DNA from: Ctenosaura bakeri
Taxonomy: Eukaryota > Chordata > Lepidosauria > Squamata > Iguanidae
Assembly: GCA_948474755.1 (NCBI GenBank)
Contig: CAOLHI010001044.1
Location: 496,001 to 560,000, forward strand
DNA length: 64,000 nt
Reading direction: 5' to 3'
The position numbers were made by a program, and so were the translations under genes. Shown here in pieces: positions 32,823 through 44,640 of this stretch. Below the pieces are notes generated by a model that did not search any database, had not been told where the DNA came from, and saw only the letters and a program-made list of their open reading frames with translations. Positions within the stretch are counted from its first letter, which is position 1; every line of letters begins with the position of its first letter.

Positions 32823-34189
32823 TGTTCCTCTCTCATACTGTTTTCATAAAAGTCAAAGGTAGAGAGATTTTTGATTTCAGCCTTGTATGCAGGAATGAAC
32901 CACAAATTTGCATTTAGGAGACTAAACGTTAGCTCACATAAGACCTTTTACTGAAGTTTTGGTTCCTGGAGAACCAGGAAAATGTCAAGAAAGTGAAAAG
33001 ACTCACAAAAGCAATGGTGTTCTATTTATTCATTGTGCATGACTAAATGTAATTATGAGGTGGTTTTCTCTTCCCTCATCCCTCACCACACACACATCTC
33101 CAGAGATAACCTATAAATTTGTCTTGGACTTGAACCTTCTTAACTGTAAAATGGATAGGAAGCTGAAGGGAAAACAATAGCTGGAAGTGCTCTGTTTAAG
33201 TAACAAGGACCGGAAAACTTTCAGCTAGTTTCACAGTGAGGTTCCATATTGGGGCCCAAGGGAGAGCAAAACAAATAACACATGAAAACAGTTCCATAGA
33301 AATCATAGAAAACCCTAACAGTTTTTTTTAAAAACATTGTATTTTAGTGGACTGCTACCAAACCCAATGCACAGTAGATATGTTTACTGTACTGCTGAAA
33401 CTGAGTCATAATAAACCATTTGGTAAATTAAAGACAATAAGTAAGGCAATGCTAGACATTATAAAACCAACAGCATGAGCCCAAGACAGAACTGTATTTA
33501 TTTTTATATCAGATTGTGCAGGAATTCATAAATCAGCAACAAACCTTACACACACACAAAAGTAAACAAACACTGGACTTCAGCTTCTACAAAGCCACAG
33601 AAATAAACACATGTCTGTACATTCCTTATCCCGAGAATGAAAAAGAGAGGAAAATAACTCCTCACTTCTTTCCATGCTGTGGTTACTACCCTACTACCCA
33701 AAGTTATTAACACATTATTCCAGAAACCAAAAAACAGAAGATAGAAAATCAGTGCATTCATTCAGTTTGGTAATAAGTCTGACAAACTTGTAGAACGAGG
33801 CTTTATATTCTGTCACCAATGTTCCTGAATCATGAGTGAAGAATCTACTTTTTTTTTTTTTTAAGAACTATGTACACTGGAAAGTTATCTGTCAGGGTCA
33901 TATGCCAACAGGGGTTGGGTTGGAATCTGGCTGGGAGGTGTTACCAGAATCAGACTGTGCTATCTCTTTTCTTTTTTCAAAACCCCATTTCTGTCTCCCT
34001 TCTCCACCCTCTTGTCCAGCAGGCTATCAGGAGATGGGCAGATCTTTTTTAACTAGGGAATCCTACAAGAGGTAATCCTAAAAGAGCAAAATTCCCAAAG
34101 TCTGCAGAGATCTGAACTGTTCACTTTCAAAGAGTTTTTGAAATCAGGCCAAAACATAGGCTGCAGGCTTTACTAAAACATAAAAGCTG
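32823..34189. other. Intronic DNA, nothing recognised
   Basis: A T-run lies at about 33848-33862. No supported coding or repeat feature. Confidence 0.4.
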
Positions 34190-34552
34190 TAGAGCTGGCC
34201 TTCCACATTTGTGGGTTTCACTTTTATGGACTTGATTATTCATGGATTATTTGCTGCCGCCTCTGCTGCTGCCCTATGCTATTTTTAATAGGGCCTCACA
34301 AGCCTCACAAGTCTGAAAGACTGTGAAAGAGGCTTGTAAGTCCCTCTTAAAAATGGCATAGGGCAGCAACAGAGGTGGCGACAAGCCTCACCAGCTGCCC
34401 ACTCCTGCCTTACAGAGGAACACCGATGCCATGAAGCCATCCAAGGTTGGTTGAATATGCTGAACATACGCTTCTCTGTGTTCAATATGTATTTTCTACT
34501 TGGGGTGGGGTCCTGTGCCCCTAATCCCAGCAGATGTGGAGGGATGACTATA
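34190..34552. mobile_element. Tigger/mariner-like MITE with one internal hairpin and TA duplication
   Basis: The element 34192-34550 has a left end GAGCTGGCCTTCCACATTTG and a right end whose reverse complement reads TAGTCATCCCTCCACATCTG, with TA on both sides (34190-34191, 34551-34552). Inside, CCTCTGCTGCTGCCCTATGC (from 34260) and GCATAGGGCAGCAACAGAGG (to about 34377) form a long hairpin of about 120 bp. It is the single-hairpin counterpart of 3251-3924. Confidence 0.75.
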
Positions 34553-35044
34553 TACACACCCATTGTTGTATATCCAAACTTCAAAGTCAAAAACTTTACC
34601 CTAACCAAAAAAGCAGAACATTCATAAGTCCCTCCCTCATCGGTATAAGTTCTTCACCAACAACATAGCCATCATTGTAGACACTTTCTGTACAACCTTG
34701 ACGTAACAGCAAGACAGCCTTCTAGCAATTTCTAATAACCATTTCTACTGCATTTCTATTTCTACTGTCTAGTCAATTGGGAACTGTGAGGCAGATGTTT
34801 AGTCATCCACATCTCCTCTCCAATTATTCACCATTATTCGTCATTCTTATTTTTTTAGATTTCTGAAGAAGAGTTGTCACTATACCTGCATAAGCAAGGT
34901 GAGGTATAAAGGCCAGGAGCAATACATAGATGTTGGTGGTAATTGTTTTGGCTCAGCTATAAACTCACTTGGGAAAGCAATGAGTTCTGGTTCCTATCCT
35001 TTAAAAATCTTCACGTGACAACACCATTACAAAAGATCCTCCAT
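34553..35044. other. Intronic DNA, nothing recognised
   Basis: No repeat or exon signal was identified. Confidence 0.4.
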
Positions 35045-35251
35045 GTACGTGACCTCCAGATCTGCAATTTTGAGTGACTGTGGAGTGTTGCATTCTATAC
35101 ATAAAATGTCATTGACGTGAATGCACTGAAGCAACCATGTGCATATTGCCACCATTTAATAATATGGAATCTGATCATTCACATTTTTTGCTATTTGGGT
35201 GGGTGGGGGTCCTGGAATTGAACCCCTGCATATGCGGAGGGCCCCCGAACT
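35045..35251. mobile_element. Tigger/mariner-like MITE, third member of the GGCCCTCCACAT family
   Basis: The left side reads GTGACCTCCAGATCTGCAAT and TTTGAGTGACTGTGG; the right side reads GGGGGTCCTGGAATTGAACC and CCTGCATATGCGGAGGGCCC. These are the usual outer segments of this family, with no internal hairpin here. Ends are approximate. Confidence 0.6.
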
Positions 35252-35545
35252 AAAGTGAGGAAAGGGAAAGTAACATATAAAAACTGATGGCTGATAGCCA
35301 GGATCCCCCTCTTACAAAATTTCCAAGTCCTTTTTTTTCCTATACAAAGAGAAATAATGCAGCTTTTTGAAGGATTAAGGCTTCAGAAGCACTATAGTTT
35401 AATAAAGAAGGACTGGCTCATGTGACTCATTGATTACAACTATAGAGTATCTTTGTTTCCCCTGGCCCACCCACTCAACCAAATCAGTAGTAACACTCAC
35501 TTAGCTGTTGTAAGGATTTCTGGCATATTATATGTGAAGAAGTTT

Positions 35546-35660
35546 GAGGGCTGACACAAGACATTTTGGTGTCTCAGGCAGAGTAGCAAATGGCGCCTGC
35601 CGGTCAATCAAATCAAGATATACAGCAGGCAAACTATTTTGGCACTTTGCAGCAGAGAAT
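35546..35660. mobile_element. hAT-like element fragment (ACAAGACATTTTGG terminus)
   Basis: Begins GAGGGCTGACACAAGACATTTTGGTG and continues CTCAGGCAGAGTAGCAAATGGC, matching the left terminus of the full copy at 41151 (CGGCCCAAGATATTTTGGCA). The remainder is lost or unrecognisable. Confidence 0.5.
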
Positions 35661-38600
35661 TCCAAAAGCACCTTTCCCCCTCTCTGGCAGTAAAAGTGCA
35701 AAAACAAGAACCTGAAAAACTTTAAATTGGATGCCTTTCCATGATATCCCACATCAGAACTCTAAGATTGTTTCCTCTGCCACTCTAATGGCAGGGACAC
35801 TTCTGAGAGCTCTGAATTACACCTAAAGCCCCTTTATAAAGGGTGAAGACATCATGTGCCACAACAATGGTGAGGCAAGAAGAAGGGTGCCACATCTGGT
35901 TCCATTTTCTAATGTAAAAATAATCTCTCCACAAAACCTCCTGCACTGCCCTTTGCACACTGGAATACATATTTATTTTCCTGTACAAAGATTCTCATCA
36001 TGTATAAAAATAGCAGTGTGTGAAGCATCCCTAAGCAAAAGGCTATGGGAATAAAGAAAAATATGGGTACAGCCCTCTTCTAATTAAGAAAAACAAGTTT
36101 CCAGTTCAGCTGAAGTCTGAATTCCTACAGCTGACCCCTTCCTTCAAAAAGAGTTCACTGTCATTAACCGGTCTCATTTCACAAAACCTACATGCCAGTC
36201 TTCTATTAAGAGCTTAAATGAAACAACCTTGCCTCTTTATAATATCTTTAGCTTTGGTTTCATCTCCGAGAAAGTGTTTCACCAAAGGTTAACCAAAAAT
36301 AGTTATTCCACCCACCCCCACTATAAAACAACCCTCTGGAGGAAAAAGTAGGTTTTGCCCATCTCAAAAATATAATTGCCCAGCTCCAGATTCTATGTCT
36401 TTTCATTCATTCCTTTGTTAATGTTGTAAAGATGTCCTGTTGGAGTTCTTTCTGTTATTGTTTCCCTGCTTCTCAACATACAAAAACAAAACAAAATAAA
36501 AACTAGCTATACAACAGAACTTGAAGAGGAAGGATGTGAAAGGTTCAATTTTCAGTCATGTGTGGAAAGACAAACACACTCATGTTTCCCTGAATACAAA
36601 CTGGAAGCTGTATTCAAAAACTTTGCTTTGTTCTTACAAGTCCAAAATTTATTGGCCCCAGTCCAGCTGTAGCTGCATGCAGTGACATGTAGACATTCAA
36701 AGATGAGAGCTGTAAATGCATATTCCCCACCAAATGGAAGTAAATTATCCCATTCATAAGAGAATGGCAGCCATATTGGATGCTTAAAGTCTGAAAGCAT
36801 CTCACAGTTAGAATGCATGCCTGGTTCGGTACTCATATCTAATCAGTGTGTGCTTCCTGATCGAGAAAAACAATGGAAATACGTTCAGTGTGAGTCTACT
36901 GAGCTGGGGCAATGAAAAGCTACATACACTCACACAAAGATCAATCACCTAATGCTATGGAGGCCTGTTGCAGCCATTTCATGTCTTGGCTGCTGGGCTG
37001 AAGACAGCACCAGGATCCTGTATCTGAAATACTTAAAAGATCCCACAGCAGCAAGAGATAGTATGAAGCTCCACCAGGTGGAACTAGGAGACATCTCTGC
37101 TCTTAGCCCTCTTCTTACCATCTTTTTAGCTGCTGTATCCCTGCCCACCTGAACATAGTCATTTACTACCTTGTGGGGGAGCACAGAAGTATCCAGCTTT
37201 CTTCCTATTGCTGGATGCCTTATACTGTTGTTGTCTTTCAATGCTTTAATGATGCTGTTCTTCAGTGCCCGGGGCTACTCTCCACCAGCTGGGGAGAAGG
37301 TTGGAGGGGTGAGGAAAGAGACTTTGCATAGTTCCATCTGGCTGAACTTTACCACTAGATCTTCCTGCTCCACAGTCTGCTAACTATTAAGGATACAGGA
37401 GCCCAGGCCCATGTTCAGCCCAGCAACGCTATCCGTGTCTGATCATTTGGGGCCACTCAGGCATAATGGTAAGCTTTCATTTGTTCAGCTTAACTGTGCT
37501 TAGTTTACGTTTCTGAACTGCCACAGCAAACCCTTGCATTTTGGAATTGCAGGCTGCACTTTGCCCACTCTGTTCTATGCCCATGTGGGTAAACTGTATG
37601 AAATGCAAGCAACACCAATTATCTTTTGCAAAAAAATGTGCAAGGGTTCTTATGAAAATAAAAACAAGCCACACACCACTCCGGGGGGGGGGGAGCTTTT
37701 TGCATTATGATACAATTGTGCTGGTTGTAGCTTGTACATTGCTAAATATAAGCAGCAATTTAATGCCAAACAGAGCAGCTAGCTGACATTTAGAATGTCA
37801 TGCATCTTACAAAAATACAAATTTTTAACAGGTTCTTTCTCTTTTCCCATGCCCCCAACTCCTGATCATTATCCTCTTTTTAAAAATCTTAATGTTTTAC
37901 AAATCCCACAGCTGTGGCCTTTCAGTCTCTTTGGCAAAATACAAAGAAGGCCTAAATCATTTGCAGATTTCACTGGTCTATAGCCAACTTGCAACAGTAC
38001 ATTAAGACAGACCTGTAGGTAAGAAACTCTGGATTGGATCCAGACTAAAGATGGGGTGTTCATTCAGTTTAAGTTTTGATATGAATAGATAAAAATCCTA
38101 AATAAATAAGTGAATGCTAATGCAGTTGTCCTCTGGAATTTTGTGGTTCAGTTTTCAGAACAATTAATGTACATGCAAAAGCATATATTAGAGGAAAATG
38201 TGCAAATCCATGGTTTTTTGCGGGGTTTTTTTAAGGAACAAAAAGCATTATGCAAAGGAATACTGCTTGCAACCCATGACTGGAATTCATTGGATAGTTA
38301 CAGATGCACAACCACCACAGTTATGGAACTATGAAGTGACTCCCAGCCCGAACCCCTCAATCCCCATTTCCTGGGCAACAGTTGATCAATTGGAAGCTGT
38401 TCTCCTGTCAATCGGAAGCCGCTGACTGACAGTCCCACCCCCTCCCAGGAGTGATTTCTGGTGTAACAGTCAGAACCAGGGTCTCTGTCACAATTCACCC
38501 TTGGGCTGGAGATCCTTATCTGTGGAGTGTGGAGGGAAGTATGTAAACAGAGGTCAGCTGCTTGTTTATCAACAGGGGAACAGACTTCTGTCAATTGCAG

Positions 38601-38970
38601 CAGCTACTGCCTAGTAAGTGGAGATTGTGGGACTTTCACAGTCCTTACGTATCCCCTAAACTAGGGAATATACAATGTGAATACAAAACAGTCATGAATC
38701 TGTCATTCTAGATTATGCATTCGTAACTGACTTAGTGAAATCTGGCCAATGTGCCTATTAGGCAAAAATCTGTGTATTAGGATAACTGTGCAAAAAATTT
38801 CCATGCATTTTTTAATATCCCAAACTGAAGTAGAATTGAGAGGGAACAAACAAAGGATTAGAAAAATGAAAAGTCAAGAGAAACCAGGATTGACACATTC
38901 TTAACCCAGATTTAACCAGGATACCCAGTGAAACTGTTCAGACTTCAATTAGTCAGTTTTAACAGACTAA
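35661..38970. other. Intronic DNA, nothing recognised
   Basis: A relatively GC-richer patch at about 36945-37420 and another at about 38320-38600 carry no recognisable motif. A G9 run lies at about 37683. Minus-strand frames at 36945-37241 and 38298-38594 are about 100 codons long but have no identifiable domain or splice context. Confidence 0.35.
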
Positions 38971-39483
38971 GGCCCTTTCTTCATGTGGATGTTACAATGG
39001 ACCAAGGCGTCCTGGCACAAAGGTCATCTGCACCTTGGATCGGGCTAGGTGCGGACAGTTTAACTTAGTTCTGCACCCTAGTCTGATCCAAACCGCCCCC
39101 AAGTGGTCCTCCAACGCGCTAAGTAAAGACCAGAAAAATCCAGTCTTTCAATTTTCTCGAGTGCACCATTGCGTTCCTACAGATGTGCAGGCTCGCACCA
39201 ATGAGATGCGCAGGCTCGCACCAATGAGAGCCTGAGATCAGCGGAGGGTGGGCTATGGACATGGCCAGCGTCACTGGTTGGTTCACACCCAAGAAGCCAC
39301 AGGAAGCTGCCATTTACAGCCAGAGCAGTGCGGATCTAAAGACCTTGCACCGCTCCAGTTCGCCCTGGACTAATGGAGGAGCCCTGCAGAAGGGCTCAAG
39401 GGAAAGTCTGCATTACTTCGGACCCAAGAAGAACCAGTAAGTAATGGCACGGAGCGATTCACTCACCTCGTGTGGAAAGGGCC
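38971..39483. mobile_element. GC-rich nonautonomous DNA transposon with GGCCCTTTC termini
   Basis: The left end is GGCCCTTTCTTCATGTGGAT; the reverse complement of the right end is GGCCCTTTCCACACGAGGTG. The 513-bp body is far richer in GC and CpG than its surroundings and contains no transposase. A 23-bp tandem duplication with one mismatch (AGATGTGCAGGCTCGCACCA..) occupies 39181-39203 and 39204-39226. Flanks read TAA on the left and TAT on the right, so the target duplication is imperfect or absent. Confidence 0.7.
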
Positions 39484-41150
39484 TATGTATAGATCTACTG
39501 CAATGTCGTCGTCCCCCCCCTACAAGTATGAGGTATCTAATAATATCTTGCAAAGAAGAGGAAAAGGCATTGTCTAAGGTTATACTCAAAACACAATTTA
39601 AGTTCACTGGTTATTATAGAGTATCAGCTTCTCACTTTAGGACAGGCTGCAAAAGGAATGCTGTAGCCTGGTTTGAAAAAACTCCAAAGATGCCGACAAA
39701 TAATATCTCTCCCCCACCTTCCAAAAACCTAGCCAATTTAGACCCACAGCTGTATTTTCCATTTGCAGTAGAAGAGCCATGAAAGAATGGACAGAAACCA
39801 TCTCTGAGTTACTATAGCAATATCCCTTCCCCACAAAACTTACCACCACAATTTAATCCCTGTGGGCATTGTGTGTTTTTTAAGCGCCCGAGCACAACAA
39901 ATGTTGGCCCAAGTTCCCATCAGAGCCACGAATATTCTGAAGGTCAGCAATAAGCAAGGGTTGTTTTCAATTAGAAAGCTGACTTTGCTGGAAGGTTGCC
40001 AGAAAAATATATAGCTTTAGCATTGGCTTCATGTATTCAAAACCAGGAAAGAATGTGCATTTTCCATTTTGACCTGGTAAGCATTCAGCCATGCCTATTT
40101 TAGTAGATGTGGGGCGGTGGGGAGGGGGGAGGAAGAAGAGAGGGAGAGGGAAAGAGAGAGGGAGAGAAAGAGTTTTTGTTGTGTGGATATTGTAAAAGCA
40201 GAATTCATACATAGACAACTAAAGCCCATCAGTTTTGATTAAGAGGCCCAATAAGATAATGATGTCTGAATTATTTTGGGTTACATCTGCGTTCCTTGGG
40301 CACAATATGGTACCCGTTCCTCAAACCAAAATCTGAGGAGGGGGCAGCTATTGTTTGAATTTTGCACCTGTTTCAGGCAGTTTAACCACAAAATTACATC
40401 CCCTCACTAATTGTTAACAATCACAGCTGTTCACCTGACAAAGAAGAATCTCATTTTTACACGAGTAAACATCACTACCTGAGTATTCTCCTTAGCGAGC
40501 ATGTGATTTATTTGGTGTCTGAAATACGTATATCACTCTACTCTCTGGAGGTAAGCTTAGGAATTTGCTTGGGGGAGGTATATGAAGTGTTTGTAGCTTT
40601 TATTACATGTAAATATCCATCTGGGAGAATCTTTTTTTTATGCATGTGGGACAGAACCCTTCGCCTTAACTCTGGCTACTTTCCAGCTCTCAGGGCTAAT
40701 ATATACAAGATGCACAGATATGGTTGTTGAGAACAGCATGTGGGCTAAAACAGAATTGGTTGGGTTTAAAAAAAAAAATAACAAGACACTTTTATTCCCT
40801 AGCTTCCAGATGCAATTTTTGACGTTGACATATCTCATTTTGCAACAAACAGAATACAGTTCCCATGGCACTGCCATTTGCCTTGCTCAGTAAAAATAAA
40901 TAGGCCCCGTGCTATAAATGAATCCAAATAACAAGTGAATGATATTAAAAACAAACCAACAACTATTCACTGAAGAATTAATTGAAAAAGTAATCTGGTT
41001 TTGAGTCAGACTGGTTCTATTACTGAAGATGCCCAGGAGGCTGATATTTCATCACAATTTTTTTCCCGACCATGGTCTTATTTAATTTGCTTCCTGAAAA
41101 TTAAACAGAGTTTAAATTCAGAGTTGGCAAAGAGAGGACCCTACTGTTAT
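39484..41150. other. Intronic DNA with purine tract
   Basis: A nearly pure G/A tract at about 40112-40172 (GGGAGGGGGGAGGAAGAAGA..) stands out. Otherwise nothing was recognised. Confidence 0.4.
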
Positions 41151-41476
41151 CAGGATCGGCCCAAGATATTTTGGCACTTGAGGTGAAAGCAAAGACGGAG
41201 CTCCACCTAAGTCCAATGCGCAGAAGTTGACTGGATCGGCAGCTGAATTTTACCTCAACATGGATAAGAAATAGTGCCCTCTACCACACATGTTAAAACA
41301 GGCTAGTTTAAGCGGGGGGGGGCAGAACAGGTCTTGTGGCACAGCCATATCTTGTGGGCACAGCAGTATCTTTGGACTGAGAGGGACACCTAAAGTCCAT
41401 GAATCAGCGAGAAGGCTGCCAGTGCTGCCCAGAAGCATCTGCCTCCTCACTGTGCCTAATGAGAGGGCTGGCCCTG
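41151..41476. mobile_element. hAT-like nonautonomous element, full length
   Basis: The left end CAGGATCGGCCCAAGATATT and the reverse complement of the right end, CAGGGCCAGCCCTCTCATTA, share the terminus CAGG(A/G)(T/C)C(G/A)GCCC. The interior contains GATCGGCAGCTGAATTTTAC, also present at 21990. Flanking 8-mers do not match, so the insertion is old or the ends are slightly off. Confidence 0.65.
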
Positions 41477-41666
41477 ACAATCACAACACTGAGGTCTGGT
41501 GCATATGGCACACATCCGACTTCTACTCTGTCAATTAAAATTAAGATAGTGGGAATCAGCCGTGCAAAATAGGCAACGCTTCCCCTCTGCTTCTCTCCCA
41601 CAAGAAGGAGGCTAGAGTTGTAAAACTTCTAGAAATGTTGGCGTTCCTTCCTACCTCTGTTTTAAG

Positions 41667-41850
41667 TTGTTGTTGTTGTTGTTTTTGGCCTTCAAGATAT
41701 TTCCAACTTGCTGCAACCCTAAGGCAAATGTATCACAGTTTTTCCAGGCAAGATTTGTTCAGAAGCAGTTTGCCATTGCCTTTCTCTGAGGTTGAGAGAA
41801 TGTGACTTACTGAAGGTCACCTCTTGGGTTCCCAGGTCTTTAAGTTAATC
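41667..41850 (-). mobile_element. tRNA-derived SINE, minus strand, head missing
   Basis: Begins TTGTTGTTGTTGTTGTTTTTGGC (reverse of the tail), then TTCAAGATATTTCCAACTTGC and the core GTTGAGAGAATGTGACTTAC. The tRNA-like head is missing and MIR-like sequence follows. Confidence 0.75.
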
Positions 41851-42000
41851 CAGTATTATTACCAGCCACTTTGTAGATGGGGAAGACTGAGAGTGTGAGA
41901 AGATGACTTGCTTAGGGCCATCTAGTGAGTTCACAGCAGATGCAAAGTTTGAAAAAGAGACTTCCTGATTCATAATAGTGTCATATCCACTATATTGCCT
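41851..42000 (-). mobile_element. MIR-like CORE-SINE, minus strand
   Basis: On the minus strand it reads AACTCACTAGATGGCCCTAA, GCAAGTCATCTTCTCACACT and CTCAGTCTTCCCCATCTACA. This follows the MIR core order (GTGACCTTGGGCAAGTCAC, TCTCAGCCTCAGTTTCC, TCATCTGTAAAATGG) with ancient divergence. Confidence 0.6.
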
Positions 42001-42961
42001 AGCTTTACCCTATGCTTCTGCATATGCTTCTCCATGGACAGAACACTTTGCTGGGGGAGACATTTAAAAAGCAGTCCTTTACCTGTTGTCTAGAATAGTA
42101 CATTCTCGGGAACCCTTTACCATAAGATTGATTTTTATATGTAGATCAGCAATTATGTTCTTCTTGTTGCTTCTCTAGCATCTACTGCATCCTGGGAGCC
42201 AAAACCTACTTATACAACTTTTAAAAAAATACACTGGGGCTAGGTTTATTAACCTGCCAATTATTTGTGCTTTACACAATAGCCAAAGGCTTCTCTAAAG
42301 CTGTTAATGTTATTTGCAAAGAAAGCCGAGCTGCCAAGCTGTGCATACACGCCTTTTGCTTCTTTAACAGCCTTTTGGAGTGCCTGCCTGCCTGCCTTTA
42401 TAAGCTTATGACTTAGGAGGCAAAACTAATCCCCAAATGTCTGAAGTTCCTCCTCAGGCAACTGCTTCAATAGTCTTACATTTGAAGGTATTAAATTAAA
42501 ATCCTGTTTATCTAAAAGACCTTGTTCCTTTTTACTGCTTTACATATAAAAATACACTCTTCATAATTAATCACCTCCCCATAAAAGAGGGCAGAGAGCT
42601 TGCCACTAAATACATCACACAGCTAAGAAATGGCAGGTGAAACTAGTAGGAGTTATACAGTAGTGTAACCCAAGACTCCTAGAATACAGGGCTGGGATGG
42701 ATTGTGGAATGTGTTGCTTATAGCCTCAGGGCATGCACCGGTTGCCCACAGTACTGAAAATAATTACAACAGCAGTAAAAAAAAAAAAAAAGTGTTTCGC
42801 CTGGAAAGAAGGGACATCATTCAAGCCTTTTTCGTAATACACAGGTTGCTGAAATAAGTTTCACTGGAAAACAATGAAGACAGCAACTTCATCACCACTG
42901 TATTATGCATACCACATTCTACTTTTCAGCATAGTTTTACTCATGACAAGCAGTCAAACCT
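42001..42961. other. Intronic DNA, nothing recognised
   Basis: A CTGC/CTGC-type triplet tandem (CTGCCTGCCTGCC) lies near 42382 and an A-run near 42778. No gene was found. Confidence 0.4.
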
Positions 42962-43219
42962 ATCTCTTTATATGTTGCTGTGTGTTCTTAAGTCATTTCT
43001 GACTTATGGCAACCCTAAGATGAACCCATCACAGGGTTTTTGTGACAAGATTAGTTCAGAAGGGTTTTGCTTTTGCTTTCTTCTGAGGCTGAGAGACTGT
43101 GACTTGTCCAAGGTCCCCCAGTGGGTTTCCATGACCAAGCTGGGATTTGAATCCTGGTTCTCCAGAGTCATAGCCCAATGCTCAAACCACTACACCACAC
43201 TGGCTGCCATCTCTTTACA
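42962..43219 (-). mobile_element. tRNA-derived SINE, minus strand, full length, 11-bp target duplication
   Basis: The body 42973-43208 runs from the RTE-type tail (TTAAGTCATTTCTGACTTATGG) through the CAGAAGAAAGC-type middle to the head, whose reverse complement reads GCCAGTGTGGTGTAGTGGTT with a GGATTCAAATCC B box. ATCTCTTTATA (42962-42972) and ATCTCTTTACA (43209-43219) flank it with one mismatch. The right duplication overlaps that of the neighbouring hAT element. Confidence 0.92.
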
Positions 43220-43557
43220 TCAGAGCTTTCCAAACGGTGTGTTGCAACACGTTAGTGTGTCACCTGCAGTGTGTAAGTGTGCTGTGCGAGCATAACTGGT
43301 GGAGGGGCTGCCTTTCCTCCCACCGCAGCAGGCCCAAGTGAAGAGGCTGCCTCTCCCACTGCCACTGCTGCCACCCCAGGGTGGAGGAAGACCCCAGTGA
43401 AGTGGCAGGGGCAGCAGGCCACGCTTGGGTGGCCACGCTTGGGTGGAGAGGCTGCCTCCACTTACTGAATTACCTACTGAATTGCTGTGCCATGAAATGA
43501 TGCTCGTCTAAAAACTGTGTCACCAACAAGAAAAGTTTGGAAAACTCTGCTTTATAT
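43213..43557. mobile_element. hAT-type nonautonomous transposon with 8-bp target duplication
   Basis: The element 43221-43549 starts CAGAGCTTTCCAAACGGTGTG; the reverse complement of its end is CAGAGTTTTCCAAACTTTTC. Target copies are CTTTACAT (43213-43220) and CTTTATAT (43550-43557), 7 of 8 identical. CAGAG termini with an 8-bp duplication define the hAT class. The 329-bp interior is GC-rich and noncoding, with a short tandem GGCCACGCTTGGGTGG echo near 43416-43446. Confidence 0.85.
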
Positions 43558-44064
43558 ACAAAGCTCAATACTGAAAATCAAGAAAGATACGGAATAAATC
43601 TTTGTGAACAAAAAGTCATTAAAAGGTTAACTTTAAAAAATAGAATTAAATACTGCTGTTCTATTTATTGGTTGATGCCATTACTCTTTTATAATTATAA
43701 TTTATTCATCATTGGCTGGGTCGATGTTGATGGTTTGACTGGAATGAATGAAAGGTCGAATTAGTAGCACCAATAATCCATAAAACTTTGTTTCATGCTC
43801 AGCTTTGAGCAAAATGGACCAAAAAAAGCCGATGCTTTTTCAACTTGCATGAAAATGGTCATGACATCTAATTCTAAATAGTCAGTTTGATCAAAATTGG
43901 TTCATACAAGTACATTTGAAAGATTGCATAAATACATATATAATCTACCTTTCTCTAAGACAATACATAAAGCGGGAAGTTTAAACAATAATGTTCTTCT
44001 ACCCAGCTTTCCAATGACATTGTTCATTCCAGCATTTGCTTACCCCATGTAACAGTCAATACAG
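43558..44064. other. Intronic DNA, nothing recognised
   Basis: AT-rich sequence; no repeat ends or coding signal. Confidence 0.4.
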
Positions 44065-44155
44065 CTAATTTATATTGTAAACCACTTTGAGTCACATATT
44101 GGGAAAAAGGTGAGATGTAAGATAAAATAAAATAATTGATAAAATAAGTAGCTAC
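44065..44155 (+). repeat. LINE-like 3' tail (GTAAACCACTTTGAGTC type)
   Basis: Reads TATTGTAAACCACTTTGAGTC, then GGGAAAAAGGTGAGATGTAAG and an AAAATAAAATAA end. This is the common reptile LINE/SINE 3' end in the sense direction. Family unassigned. Confidence 0.45.
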
Positions 44156-44640
44156 TGAACATGATGGTATCACAATCATTTTTATTTTTATTTTTTATTA
44201 GATATTAGCAGAGAGATGTGTTGGAGAGATGTAGGCAGTGGCAGCAACGCTACACATAAATATATTCACTGCATAAAATCTAGTTAAATTTTTACAGGAG
44301 GCCTGACAAAGAATCATATTTGATTAGTAAGTTGGCATACAGATTTCACCATGACCACTGATTCTTGCATCAAAGATAAAACATGTGTGTAAGTTTTCAC
44401 AAAATCCATTTTAAAACGATAACCTGAGGCAAACTAACCCAGGTAGCAGCTAACTGAAGCCTACAAGTTATGAAGGGCTATGTGGAATTATCATTATTGC
44501 CTCCTAAACTTACTGGTTTGCCATAAAATTTTATGAAGGTTTTATAATTAAAATACGGTTTTCTATTAGACTATACTTTTTTGCTATAGTAATGTGTTGT
44601 ACCTAGGAGAGGCATACAAAAATATTTTAAATAAATAAAG
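44156..44640. other. Intronic DNA, nothing recognised
   Basis: Ends with a TTTTAAATAAATAAAG motif that may be another weak LINE-tail remnant. No gene was found. Confidence 0.35.

Noticed and set aside
34585..34645. Minus-strand short ATG frame with donor-like TTAGG|GTAAAG, considered as the TGFBR3 signal-peptide exon
   Set aside because: It is too short, ends in phase 2 while the next exon needs phase 1, and lacks a typical signal-peptide length.
36945..37241. Minus-strand 98-codon frame in a GC-richer patch
   Set aside because: No recognised domain, no splice sites in phase and no evidence beyond length.
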